From: Acholeplasma laidlawii
GTDB lineage: Bacteria; Bacillota_I; Bacilli_A; Acholeplasmatales; Acholeplasmataceae
NCBI RefSeq assembly: GCF_015709225.1
Contig: NZ_JADNRS010000050.1
Location: 1-64,000 of the forward strand
Reading direction: 5' to 3'
Length of the DNA stretch: 64,000 nucleotides
Numbering within the stretch: position 1 is the stretch's first letter; each line of letters starts with the position of its first letter. The notes under the pieces are model-generated. The model was given only the letters and a program-made list of their open reading frames with translations, did no database searches and was not told the DNA's origin. Below are positions 55,961 to 64,000 of the stretch, one piece after another. The position numbers and the translations under genes are program-made.

Positions 55961-55987
55961 CATAATATCTTAATAGGAGGATTAAAA

Positions 55988-56260
55988 ATGAACAAAACTG
56001 AATTAGTTGTATTAGTTGCCGACAAAGCTGAAGTTACTCAAGTTATAGCTGAAAAAGTCGTTAACTCGTTTGTAGATGTCGTTACAGAAACTCTTTCTAA
56101 AGAAGAAAAAGTAGTTGTTACGGGATTTGGTACTTTTGAAGTACGTAATCGTGTTGCACGTCGTGGTAAAAACCCACGAACTGGTGAAGAAATTATTGTC
56201 CCAGCACAAAAAACACCTGCTTTCAAAGCTGGTAAATTGTTAAAAGACGCAGTTAAATAA
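55988..56260 (+). CDS. hup: HU-type DNA-binding protein
   Basis: A 90-residue nucleoid protein that bends DNA non-specifically. The dimerising helices (1-45) are followed by the signature GFGTFEVRNRVARRGKNPRT (about 46-65) and the DNA arm ending FKAGKLLKDAV. Lys/Arg content and length are standard. It ends the classical gpsA-hup order of Bacillota, with its own promoter and a strong terminator at 56340. Confidence 0.97.
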   Translation: MNKTELVVLVADKAEVTQVIAEKVVNSFVDVVTETLSKEEKVVVTGFGTFEVRNRVARRGKNPRTGEEIIVPAQKTPAFKAGKLLKDAVK

Positions 56261-56339
56261 CCTTTTAATAGAATCTATGAGCAACGTGAGACCAGCTCAA
56301 ACATCTATAAGTTAATCTTTTAGAAATCATAGTAAATAG

Positions 56340-56376
56340 GTACACCTCTAAGTACAACTTAGGTGTACTTTTTTTT
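56340..56376 (+). terminator. Terminator of hup
   Basis: GTACACCT...CTAAGT pairs with ACTTAG...GTGTAC, with a short bulge, and runs into eight T. Confidence 0.88.
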
Positions 56377-56448
56377 GAAACTAGTTTGAATCACTTTATT
56401 TTAGGAAATAGTATATAATATATTTGAAGGAATAGGAGGTTTTTAATC

Positions 56449-57399
56449 ATGGATTTATTTAAATTTGCATATGATAATGATGTATCTAGTCTTCAGAAGC
56501 ATATCGATTTTATAGGTATTAAAGACCAAAGAGGTAAGGGGTTACTTTATCATGCAGTATTAGGCAGTAGTATGGATGTTATTGATTATTTATTAAATCA
56601 AGAAATTGATTTAAATACAAAAGATCAATTAGGTGAAACTGCACTTTTTGATTGTGCCAGAAAAGCTAAATTAAATATTGCTAAAAAACTACTCTCGAAA
56701 TATGCACGTGTAGATATCAAGAATAACCGTGAAGAAACAGTTTTACATTTGGCAGCTCATAAGGGTAATCTAGATATGGTTAAATTACTGCTTGAGTATA
56801 AAGCTGATCCAAAAGCAAAAAACATTGAAGATAGACTACCTGTTCACTATGCAATACTTGCAGGACATATAGATGTTGTTATATATCTTTTAGAATATGC
56901 TAAGACTTCATACTTTCATCTAGACAGTAATAAAGATTCATTTTTACATTATGCTGCTAGGACAACCAATGTTTCAATGGTAGAACACTTTCTAGAACAC
57001 AAATTAGACCCTAATTTATTAAATGACCACTTTGAAACACCACTTTTTAACGCCGTTCGATTTGGTCAAAAAGAAATTGTTCAACTTTTATTAAAGTATG
57101 ATGCTTATGTTGAAATATACAATAGACGTTATGAAACACCATTAAATCTCGCAAAAATCAATGATGACGTCGTTGTTTACGAACTATTAAAAGAATGGCA
57201 GTTATCACCTGCTTATACGAATTTACTAAATGAACAAATACTTACACTAGCGGTATTAAATAGAGATCACTTAAAACTTAGAACACTCATTGATAATGGC
57301 TATTTATTAAAAAAAGATAGATTAAAGCAAAACGCTTTTCATTATGCACAACACTATAAATTAAGTGCATGCGTGAATGTCCTTAGACAACTTATTTAA
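56449..57399 (+). CDS. Ankyrin-repeat protein
   Basis: A 316-residue protein made almost wholly of ankyrin repeats: at least seven units, clearest at about 32-64 (GKGLLYHAVLGSSMDVIDYLL), 65-97 (GETALFDCARKAKLNIAKKLL), 98-130 (EETVLHLAAHKGNLDMVKLLL), 131-163 (LPVHYAILAGHIDVVIYLL), 170-200 and 201-232 (FETPLFNAVRFGQKEIVQLLL). No signal peptide or membrane segment, so it is presumably cytoplasmic and binds a protein partner. AGGAGG precedes the ATG; it is a single gene closed by a bidirectional terminator. The partner is unknown. Confidence 0.92.
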   Translation: MDLFKFAYDNDVSSLQKHIDFIGIKDQRGKGLLYHAVLGSSMDVIDYLLNQEIDLNTKDQLGETALFDCARKAKLNIAKKLLSKYARVDIKNNREETVLHLAAHKGNLDMVKLLLEYKADPKAKNIEDRLPVHYAILAGHIDVVIYLLEYAKTSYFHLDSNKDSFLHYAARTTNVSMVEHFLEHKLDPNLLNDHFETPLFNAVRFGQKEIVQLLLKYDAYVEIYNRRYETPLNLAKINDDVVVYELLKEWQLSPAYTNLLNEQILTLAVLNRDHLKLRTLIDNGYLLKKDRLKQNAFHYAQHYKLSACVNVLRQLI

Positions 57400-57408
57400 A
57401 AACTAAAC

Positions 57409-57440
57409 AATAATAGCAGCCGATTTGGCTGCTATTATTT
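57409..57440. terminator. Bidirectional terminator between the ankyrin and CPBP genes
   Basis: A perfect 13-bp stem AATAATAGCAGCC/GGCTGCTATTATT with a five-base loop between convergent genes; T-rich on both sides. Confidence 0.92.
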
Positions 57441-58643
57441 TTATAAAACATAAAGTAAGAACATAGACATTAAAACAGATATTAAATTATAACCCATATG
57501 CGCAATGATCGGTATGACAATATTTTTTTTATTTATCATATAAATATAACCAAATATAAATCCACCTGCAATATATGGTAGGCTACTTATAATCACCATT
57601 CCAATATCACCTGTAAGAATTTCAGTAGAGATGTGGATTAAACCAAAGACTAATGAAGAAATAACAAGTGCCCAGTTTTCGTTTTTAATTAAACCAAAGA
57701 ATGATTTTCTGAATACTAACTCTTCAACAATAGGCCCAATCACAACAGCAGTAATGATCATTAAATTAAAGTAAGGTGACTTTAACATTAAATTAATTGC
57801 TAATTGATTTGCAGATACCTGTTCTGGAATTTGAAACATTGTAGATATCGCCATTACAACAATACCAACAGCAATATTACCACCAAACATGTAAAGAATA
57901 CCAATACCAGATTTTGCTAAAACTGTGCCAACATTTTCATTGTCTACCTTTAATAAATTGAGGTCTCCAATTAAAATTGGTTTAGAAATGATTACCATCG
58001 GAATTGCAATAATCAACATTATTGTAAACGCGAATATTGCATTTAAAGCTACTGTTGGGACGGAACTTTCTCTAGTTAACTCGATAATATTATCTACAGA
58101 AGAACCAGCCACTAGTGTGGAAACATCATCATAGGGTATATGGAAGTTAATTTTAGCGTTATTAGGCCATTTTTTTATGTTTCCATCCATGATATCATTG
58201 AGCACCGATGCCTTCAATGAATAGGTGTAAACATCGCCTTCTAAGACGGAATCAAAGAAGTCAGTATTTGTAATAAAGGTTGCTGAAGCGTGAACATAAA
58301 TAACATGGGTACCATCTGCTCCAACTGGTAGTAAAAATGATTCATAACCGGAATCAAGATTTTCAAAATTAACTGGATCAACAATCAGTAATCCATTGAC
58401 ATCATTGACTGCATTAGTAATTGCATATTCACTAGCGTTCACATCTTGAAAGAAAAAGTCGATATCAGTTAATGCGACTAAAATAAATATAGAAAGAATA
58501 ATTGGTAGTATCATATACGCTAAGTATAAGAATAGATTATTTCTATAAATTTTTTGTAATTTTGGATCTACTTCACCCTTGTTCTTTTGATCTTCGTGAA
58601 TTTCTTTAAATTCATTTTCTATTTCATCTAAATGGTCATACAT
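57441..58643 (-). CDS. CPBP-family intramembrane glutamic endopeptidase
   Basis: A 400-residue membrane protein of the CPBP (CaaX protease/bacteriocin processing, Abi) family. Catalytic motifs are IVEELVFRKSFF (EExxxR, about 305-312), VFGLIHI (about 334-340) and HMGYNLI near the end. Ahead of this stand a charged cytoplasmic N terminus (1-35), one helix (about 36-60) and an about 145-residue extracytoplasmic domain (about 61-205) of unknown fold that is not part of the family core. Substrate unknown. AGGAGAT precedes the ATG on the - strand. Confidence 0.88.
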   Translation of the reverse strand: MYDHLDEIENEFKEIHEDQKNKGEVDPKLQKIYRNNLFLYLAYMILPIILSIFILVALTDIDFFFQDVNASEYAITNAVNDVNGLLIVDPVNFENLDSGYESFLLPVGADGTHVIYVHASATFITNTDFFDSVLEGDVYTYSLKASVLNDIMDGNIKKWPNNAKINFHIPYDDVSTLVAGSSVDNIIELTRESSVPTVALNAIFAFTIMLIIAIPMVIISKPILIGDLNLLKVDNENVGTVLAKSGIGILYMFGGNIAVGIVVMAISTMFQIPEQVSANQLAINLMLKSPYFNLMIITAVVIGPIVEELVFRKSFFGLIKNENWALVISSLVFGLIHISTEILTGDIGMVIISSLPYIAGGFIFGYIYMINKKNIVIPIIAHMGYNLISVLMSMFLLYVL

Positions 58644-58751
58644 GTGCTTATCTCCTCGACATATTTAATAAATCTATTATACTAGAAATCCATTAGTTAT
58701 CATAATAATGATATAATTATATATATAATTTTTAAAGAGGTAAGTGGATGT

Positions 58752-59354
58752 ATGGAAATAATATTTGCATCAAATAATCATCATAAGTTCATAGAGATGG
58801 AAAATATTTTAAAACCACATCAGATCACTTTATTAAAAGACTTTCAAATAGATGAAAAAGAAATTATAGAATCTGGATTAACCTTTGAAGCAAATGCACA
58901 GATTAAAGCATTAGCATTTGCTAAAAAATTTAATCAAATTGCAATTGCGGATGATTCGGGTATCATTATAGAAATGATAAGTCCCCTACCTGGAATTTAC
59001 TCTAAAAGGTATAGTGGATTAGGTGATAATGTAAATAATACAAAAGTCTTAGATATACTTAAAAGTAAGGAGAATCGTCAAGCAAGATTTGTATGTGCGA
59101 TTGCAATTGCATTTCCAGATGGTAAAATATTTACATACGTTGGCAACATGTTAGGCAAAATAGCTTTAAACTTAAAAGGGGATATGGGATTTGGTTATGA
59201 TCCAATTTTCATACCGGAAGGTAAGCAAGAAACACTAGGAGAATTAGGTTCAACTTATAAAGATGAACATTCGCATAGAAGACATGCTTTGAACAACTTT
59301 TTGGAGGCTAAAGATGAAATTATTGATTACTGGCGATATACATGGAAGAAATGA
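58752..59354 (+). CDS. rdgB: XTP/dITP pyrophosphatase (HAM1/RdgB)
   Basis: RdgB clears deaminated purine triphosphates. The 200-residue protein starts IIFASNNHHKFIEM, with the GLTFEANAQIKA segment (about 39-50), AIADDSGIIIE (about 61-71), GIYSKRYSG and the base-binding GDMGFGYDPIFIPEG (about 140-154), and ends HRRHALNNF. GAGG lies 11 bases before the ATG, a long spacing. The YfcE-type gene overlaps its last 41 bases, the same pairing as Bacillus ysnA/ysnB. Confidence 0.95.
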   Translation: MEIIFASNNHHKFIEMENILKPHQITLLKDFQIDEKEIIESGLTFEANAQIKALAFAKKFNQIAIADDSGIIIEMISPLPGIYSKRYSGLGDNVNNTKVLDILKSKENRQARFVCAIAIAFPDGKIFTYVGNMLGKIALNLKGDMGFGYDPIFIPEGKQETLGELGSTYKDEHSHRRHALNNFLEAKDEIIDYWRYTWKK

Positions 59355-59760
59355 TATACTTGAAAAAGTATTGAAACAAGAACCTACATTTGATTTACAT
59401 CTAAATACAGGTGATTTAGGTTTAGATTTACAAACTATTGAAAATGCTAAAATGATAGCTGTTAAAGGTAATACAGATTATTACCTAGATTTACCGACCG
59501 AAAGAATGATTGCATTTAAAGGTCTAAAAATATTACTTACACATGGTCATCTTCAAAATGTGAAGTATGGTTTAAATGAATTAATCCTAATGGCCAAAGA
59601 AATGGATGCCGATATCTGTATATTTGGTCATACGCATGACGCATTTTATAGAAGTATTGATAATATTATATTTATAAACCCAGGTGCCCTGACCGGACAA
59701 AAAATTAAGACATACGCAGTATATGAAAAAGAGAAAGTGAGCATCGTAAATGTTGATTGA
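59314..59760 (+). CDS. YfcE/MJ0936-family metallophosphodiesterase
   Basis: A 148-residue calcineurin-like phosphoesterase. Ligands are in TGDIHGRND (about 6-14), NTGDLG (about 31-36), VKGNTDY (about 50-56), LTHGHLQN (about 74-81) and FGHTHDAF (about 99-106). Relatives hydrolyse phosphodiesters and are sometimes regulators of RNA turnover; substrate not predictable. GGAGG lies inside the rdgB end seven bases ahead of the ATG. The next gene overlaps by 11 bases. Confidence 0.92.
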   Translation: MKLLITGDIHGRNDILEKVLKQEPTFDLHLNTGDLGLDLQTIENAKMIAVKGNTDYYLDLPTERMIAFKGLKILLTHGHLQNVKYGLNELILMAKEMDADICIFGHTHDAFYRSIDNIIFINPGALTGQKIKTYAVYEKEKVSIVNVD

Positions 59761-60631
59761 AGATAAGATCGTAGAAATAGCCAAAAAAGTATTTCAAGTA
59801 GATGAAATAGATGTAAAAGTAGATTCAAGGTTTAAAGGTGGTATGAGTAACTACACCTACTTGGTCTATATCAAAGAACTACCTTATGTCATAAGAATTA
59901 TTGGTGATGGTGGTGAAGCTTTAGTTAAACCAAGTATTGAAAAAAAGCATATTCAGCAAGCAAAATTTTTAAATCTTAACTCAGAAGTGGTTTACTTTGA
60001 TTCTAAAACAGGTGTTAAAGTCTCTAAATATGTAGAGGGTACACCGTTATCTGTTGCTATGGAAGAAACGGATTATCCATTAGTAGCTAATGCATTAAAA
60101 CAACTTCATCAAGCTAAATTACCTGGTGAGGATTATGGATTGAAAGAACGATTAAGAAGATATGAAAAACTTCTTAAAAAAGAGCCATCAACAACTTATT
60201 ATGAACTTAAGATGCAATGGCTTAAATTATATGACACCTATTTTTCTAAGTTACCTAAAGTGCTTTGTCACGGTGATGCACAACGTTCTAATTTAGTAAA
60301 ATCAGGCGATAAAATCTATTTATTAGATTGGGAGTTTTCTGGATTAAATGATCCGTATTATGATATAGCATCATTCGGAAACATGGATTTTAAAGATGCT
60401 GAAAAATTATTAGGTTATTATCTGGAACGTACACCATCTGCTTTTGAACTTGCACATATTCGTTTTTATAGAATGTATCAAGTGTTACAATGGCATATTG
60501 TGGCATCTTATAAGCATGAAATTAATTTATCAGAAAAACTTCATCTAGATTTTGAGACGATTGCAGGCAAGTATTTAAGTTTAGCAGGACACTTTTTAGA
60601 ACAACTAAAGGGAATTGAGCAATTCAAGTGA
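59750..60631 (+). CDS. Choline kinase-like/aminoglycoside phosphotransferase family protein
   Basis: A 293-residue cytoplasmic kinase-fold protein. The nucleotide lobe has FKGGMSNYTYLV and YVIRIIGDGGEAL; the catalytic loop is VLCHGDAQRSNLV (about 176-188) and the metal-binding motif LLDWEFSGLNDPYYDIA (about 196-212), the LicA/choline-ethanolamine kinase pattern. Substrates may be choline, ethanolamine or a related alcohol for lipid head groups; this is inferred. The ATG is inside the preceding gene, and its stop overlaps the GTG start of the next gene (GTGA). Confidence 0.87.
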   Translation: MLIEDKIVEIAKKVFQVDEIDVKVDSRFKGGMSNYTYLVYIKELPYVIRIIGDGGEALVKPSIEKKHIQQAKFLNLNSEVVYFDSKTGVKVSKYVEGTPLSVAMEETDYPLVANALKQLHQAKLPGEDYGLKERLRRYEKLLKKEPSTTYYELKMQWLKLYDTYFSKLPKVLCHGDAQRSNLVKSGDKIYLLDWEFSGLNDPYYDIASFGNMDFKDAEKLLGYYLERTPSAFELAHIRFYRMYQVLQWHIVASYKHEINLSEKLHLDFETIAGKYLSLAGHFLEQLKGIEQFK

Positions 60632-63600
60632 AAGATATATTAAAACTTCAGCCAAGCCAAGAATCGGTAGCTGAAATATTAAATTTTATAGAACATAAGA
60701 CATTAACTGTTTTGGAACACCAAACAGTTTTTATCCATTTGATGAAAACCTATTATGCTCTAAAGGCGTATCCAATTGTATTAAATGAGGGTATGGCATA
60801 TCATGAAAAATTGATCCAACAAAATCAAAATACTGAACTAGAAGTACTTTATGAACTCATTTATTTATCTGCTTTAAGCTTAGAAAAGTACGATATTGCC
60901 TATGCCTATATTCAATATCGTAGAGAAGTACTACCAGTAAATAAAAGATATCTAGCAGATTTAAATTTGGTCGAATTTAAAAAGATTACGCACCAAAATT
61001 ACACTGAAGATATTGAAAGATTATTACAAGATACATTACCTAATGATATTAAATTATCGTTATTGAAAGATCTTTTAGTTAATTACTTAAATCAAAATGA
61101 ACCGAATAAAGCAATTACTTTAATGGCTGAACTTAAAAGATTAGACTATGAACAATCTTATATACCACTATATTTAAAAACGCTCTTACAATTAAATCAA
61201 TATTCGGAAGCTAAATTAATCGCAAATCAATACCGTCAAGATAAAAGACATGAAATGTCTGCGTTTATGACGCTTTTAGAAGTTTATGTACATGAAAAGG
61301 ATTCACATAGACTAGCAATCCTAGATGGTGACTTTAGTGAGAAAATCGAATTAGAATCACCTGAGTTTAGATTGAAAGCTTATGAGTTATTCATGAATTT
61401 TTATGAGGAAATTAAAAATAAATTTCTTTATGACAACTATGCTAAAAAGTTAAAAAATCTACAAAAAGAACTAAAGAAGCAAAAGAAAAATGAATCTGTT
61501 ATAGATGAAAAGAAAGATTCTGGCATTAAAGTCACGGATCATCAAGTAAGTATTACCCCTAAAGTTTTAGAAATTAAGGAAAATATCTATCACATGGATG
61601 CCTTAATTGAACTCTTTGGGTATGCCCATCAAATCCATGATAACAAACACTATCGAGAATATTTAAGACTCTTTTTTATGCGTGTATCTGAAGTGGTAGA
61701 TGCAACAGACTTTATCGTCTTTACGAGTAAAGATGATATGCTATATCATTATAAAAAAGAAAGACTCTATGATAAGGAATTGATACCTCAAAGTTATTAT
61801 GACACCATCATTCATGATGTCTTAAAAGATGGTCAAGAGCGTTTTGGTACTCCAAAATCATTTATGGATTCTAAAAATATATTAACTGGTAAACCATATG
61901 ATGATAGTGTCGGCTATATTTATAGTTTTGCACTTTATGATTTAGGTGCTTTCATGGTGTATCTAAAAGACGAAATACAAGATCCAGGAACCTTTTTTGA
62001 CCTTTTTAAAGGTATTTCAACCATTATCTATGGAAGTTTAAAGGATGAAGAAAAAATAGGGAATATTCGTACTGAAAATACGTTTTTAAGACATATCCTA
62101 GACTCAAACTTAATGAATCTACGTATCATGACAAATCATCAATCAACCTATAATATCGCAAGTCAAAAACTACTTAATGTAGATAGTCACTTACCATTTG
62201 AATTGTTTTTAAGAAATCTAGGAGTTCATGAGGTTAAAACTTACGAACAATCTGTTCAAAGATTATTTGAAAAAGCAGGTTTAATGGATGTAGTCACTTA
62301 CGTTTATTTAGATAAACAAATTAAGGAAAGACTTGTTTCAATCGCAACTAAAGATGAGATTCATGTGATTTCTATCTTTGATGATATCACTCATATATAT
62401 GATGAACGTAAAAAACTTATTGAAGAGGCAACAGTTGATTTTGAAACATCATTACTTAACTTAAATGCACTACATAATAATTTTGAAAAGTATATTCAAG
62501 ATAAGGGATCATTTTTGCTGATTTCATTTAATGAATCCATCCTACCAATCTATGGAAGTGATATTACATTAAAGTTCTTTAAAGAATTTGGTCAACGCAG
62601 TCAAAAGTTCTTTGAAGATGGTACTGTTTACCGATATGGTACAAATCAATTATTCGTATATATACCGATGAATGATATACGTAGTGTAACTAGATTATTA
62701 AAAGCCTACATCAAATACTTGAATGACACAGAATCAGTAGTTATTAGCTATGAGCAATTCGAACCTAAGATTGCAGTTATAAGATATCCTGTAGTTACTG
62801 AAGAAAAACTACCAAGTAAGATATTTAGATATTTAGAATTATCCCTAGATTATTTAAAAAGAAAAGCAGATAATGAGTCTTATATATTCTATGAACATTC
62901 TATCTATGAAAATGAAGTCTTTGAACAACAAGTCATTAACTACTTAAATCAAGCTATAGAAACCAATCAACTCTCACTTGCTTTTGAGCAAATAATTGAT
63001 TTAGATAGGAATATAATTTGGCAGTATGAATCTGATATTATATTAGAAAATATTGCAGTAGATAGTAAATACTTACACGCAATTGCTAAAAAACGTAATC
63101 GTTTAGAAGCATTAGAGCACCATCATATTAAAATGGTCTGTGAGTTTTTACATACACTTGAAAAAGAAACAACAAAACTAATTAAGATCACTATTCCAGT
63201 TTCTAAAGAAACATTTACAAGTATAGATTTTAATCCGTATATATTTGGCTTATTCCATGAGTATAATATACCTTTTGAATTTATTCGTTTTAAAGTCAAA
63301 GGTGACAATTTAAAAATTAATCAACACCTTAACCAAATATCAGAACTTGAAAATGCTGGTATTGGACTAGATACTACATCTGTCGAAACAGCGCTTTCCT
63401 ATCCGTTTAATGCACTTCATATAGATTTTAAATCTACAGACGATAAATGGAGTCAATACATTCAAAGCATGCACCAATTATTCTTAAGACATCAAATGGC
63501 AGTTATCGTTAGAGAAGTTAAATCAGCAGAACATAAAGAAATACTTCAAAGTCTAGGGATTAAATACATCCAAGGTGATATGTATAAACCAATTACTGCA

Positions 63601-63648
63601 GATAGACTATTTATAAAAATAAAAGGAAATAGTTCAAATGACAATTGA
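60628..63648 (+). CDS. TPR/GAF-like/PAS-like protein with degenerate GGDEF and EAL domains
   Basis: A 1006-residue cytoplasmic protein starting at GTG 60628. Helical TPR-like repeats fill about 20-270, and a Lys-rich coiled coil follows (about 270-300). A GAF-like domain lies at about 330-475 and a PAS-like domain at about 490-600. A GGDEF fold begins with DFETSLLNLNAL (about 601), but its catalytic loop is YGTNQLF (about 667). The EAL domain (about 770-1000) has IWQYESD where active enzymes have FEAL(L/V)R. Both catalytic sites are lost, so c-di-GMP turnover is unlikely; binding or scaffolding is possible. It is co-transcribed with the kinase upstream. Confidence 0.85.
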   Translation: MKDILKLQPSQESVAEILNFIEHKTLTVLEHQTVFIHLMKTYYALKAYPIVLNEGMAYHEKLIQQNQNTELEVLYELIYLSALSLEKYDIAYAYIQYRREVLPVNKRYLADLNLVEFKKITHQNYTEDIERLLQDTLPNDIKLSLLKDLLVNYLNQNEPNKAITLMAELKRLDYEQSYIPLYLKTLLQLNQYSEAKLIANQYRQDKRHEMSAFMTLLEVYVHEKDSHRLAILDGDFSEKIELESPEFRLKAYELFMNFYEEIKNKFLYDNYAKKLKNLQKELKKQKKNESVIDEKKDSGIKVTDHQVSITPKVLEIKENIYHMDALIELFGYAHQIHDNKHYREYLRLFFMRVSEVVDATDFIVFTSKDDMLYHYKKERLYDKELIPQSYYDTIIHDVLKDGQERFGTPKSFMDSKNILTGKPYDDSVGYIYSFALYDLGAFMVYLKDEIQDPGTFFDLFKGISTIIYGSLKDEEKIGNIRTENTFLRHILDSNLMNLRIMTNHQSTYNIASQKLLNVDSHLPFELFLRNLGVHEVKTYEQSVQRLFEKAGLMDVVTYVYLDKQIKERLVSIATKDEIHVISIFDDITHIYDERKKLIEEATVDFETSLLNLNALHNNFEKYIQDKGSFLLISFNESILPIYGSDITLKFFKEFGQRSQKFFEDGTVYRYGTNQLFVYIPMNDIRSVTRLLKAYIKYLNDTESVVISYEQFEPKIAVIRYPVVTEEKLPSKIFRYLELSLDYLKRKADNESYIFYEHSIYENEVFEQQVINYLNQAIETNQLSLAFEQIIDLDRNIIWQYESDIILENIAVDSKYLHAIAKKRNRLEALEHHHIKMVCEFLHTLEKETTKLIKITIPVSKETFTSIDFNPYIFGLFHEYNIPFEFIRFKVKGDNLKINQHLNQISELENAGIGLDTTSVETALSYPFNALHIDFKSTDDKWSQYIQSMHQLFLRHQMAVIVREVKSAEHKEILQSLGIKYIQGDMYKPITADRLFIKIKGNSSNDN

Positions 63649-64000
63649 AAAAGCAATCGATAACTTAGCGTTTGATGCAAAAATTAGAGCTGAAAGCAGT
63701 ATAGCTGCTTTAAAGTATGTTGACTTAATGATTGAAGATTTTAAAGTCAGAGATGCATCCAGTAAAGCAGATATTTTACTGGATGTATTTGGACTACTTC
63801 AAGGGCTGTTTGTAGCTATTGATGCGCTATATCAACTCTCTTTTACAGCGACTAAATATAAGTACCATGTCAATATCAATCAAAATAGAAACTTAAGACA
63901 ATTAAAATATTTACGTAATGATATTGTAGGACACCCAACAAATAGAAACTACGAAGATGGATCATTTGGATTTTCTGTCATTATTGAAGACGAAATTACA
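63638..64000 (+). CDS. HEPN-like helical protein, 3' end outside window
   Basis: An ATG at 63638 with AAAAGGAAA upstream opens a frame that stays open to the window end (121 codons). The visible product is helical (MTIEKAIDNLAFDAKI...) and carries YLRNDIVGHPTNR near residue 94, which resembles the Rx4-6H motif of HEPN-type ribonucleases. It overlaps the preceding GGDEF-EAL gene by 11 bases. The assignment rests on one motif and helical character; the C terminus is unseen and no toxin or nucleotidyltransferase partner is visible. Confidence 0.6.
   Translation, partial: MTIEKAIDNLAFDAKIRAESSIAALKYVDLMIEDFKVRDASSKADILLDVFGLLQGLFVAIDALYQLSFTATKYKYHVNINQNRNLRQLKYLRNDIVGHPTNRNYEDGSFGFSVIIEDEIT

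Noticed and set aside
1-64000. Mycoplasma genetic code (TGA as tryptophan)
   Set aside because: Tryptophans at conserved positions are TGG and several genes end naturally at TGA.
1-64000. CRISPR arrays, insertion sequences, tRNA or rRNA genes
   Set aside because: No regularly spaced repeats, terminal inverted repeats with transposase, cloverleaf-like segments or rRNA-like stretches were noticed when reading through the gaps.

Overview
The window is an AT-rich, densely packed bacterial chromosome segment, almost all on the + strand. It reads best as a wall-less or minimal Bacillota of the Acholeplasma type. Three points support this: the gene order blocks are those of Bacillus-like genomes, the codon choice is strongly A/T, and TGA serves as a stop (for example ending ruvX and the permease at 5857) while tryptophan is TGG, so the Mycoplasma code does not apply. 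The genus is an inference; the Bacillota affiliation is firm. No rRNA, tRNA, CRISPR array or insertion sequence was seen.

Positions 1-9668 hold one tightly spaced run: a large beta-rich surface protein cut by the window start, an ABC ATPase, a large polytopic permease, a membrane-anchored exported protein and a lipoprotein. This is the most unusual accessory unit of the window. Positions 9669-11100 are a decay zone: a zinc-ribbon micro-ORF on the - strand with its own terminator, then a chimeric and frameshifted zinc-type dehydrogenase. Positions 11105-20736 carry a Nudix protein, a dicarboxylate-type symporter, an rsmH with an N-terminal extension, the DUF1836/DegV pair on the - strand, a chromate transporter split by an in-frame TAA, a cation:proton antiporter, a GGDEF remnant, an HD-domain protein and a CorC-like membrane protein.

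From 20737 the window is housekeeping. A T-box leader controls alaS, followed by ruvX, a DUF1292 gene, a trmR-like methyltransferase, a YgjP-like peptidase and greA. Then come yqeG-yqeH-yqeK-rsfS, comEA/comEC competence genes, holA and a DnaQ-like exonuclease, rpsT (- strand), pgsA, recA, a heterodimeric ABC exporter, rny-ymdB and a membrane protein with SAP-like repeats. Next are mutS-mutL-miaA-aroK-aroQ-efp, an rluB-type synthase, and the classical cmk-S1-der-gpsA-hup block.

The last part (56449-64000) has an ankyrin-repeat protein, a CPBP membrane protease (- strand), rdgB plus a YfcE-type phosphodiesterase, a choline-kinase-like protein, a 1006-residue TPR/GAF-like/PAS-like/degenerate GGDEF/degenerate EAL protein, and a 3'-truncated HEPN-like gene. 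The clearest points for a second look are the surface-protein/ABC cassette, the EF-P with Arg32 instead of Lys32, the SAP-like membrane protein, the comEA Shine-Dalgarno buried in a terminator-like hairpin, the split chromate transporter, and the catalytically degenerate GGDEF-EAL protein.
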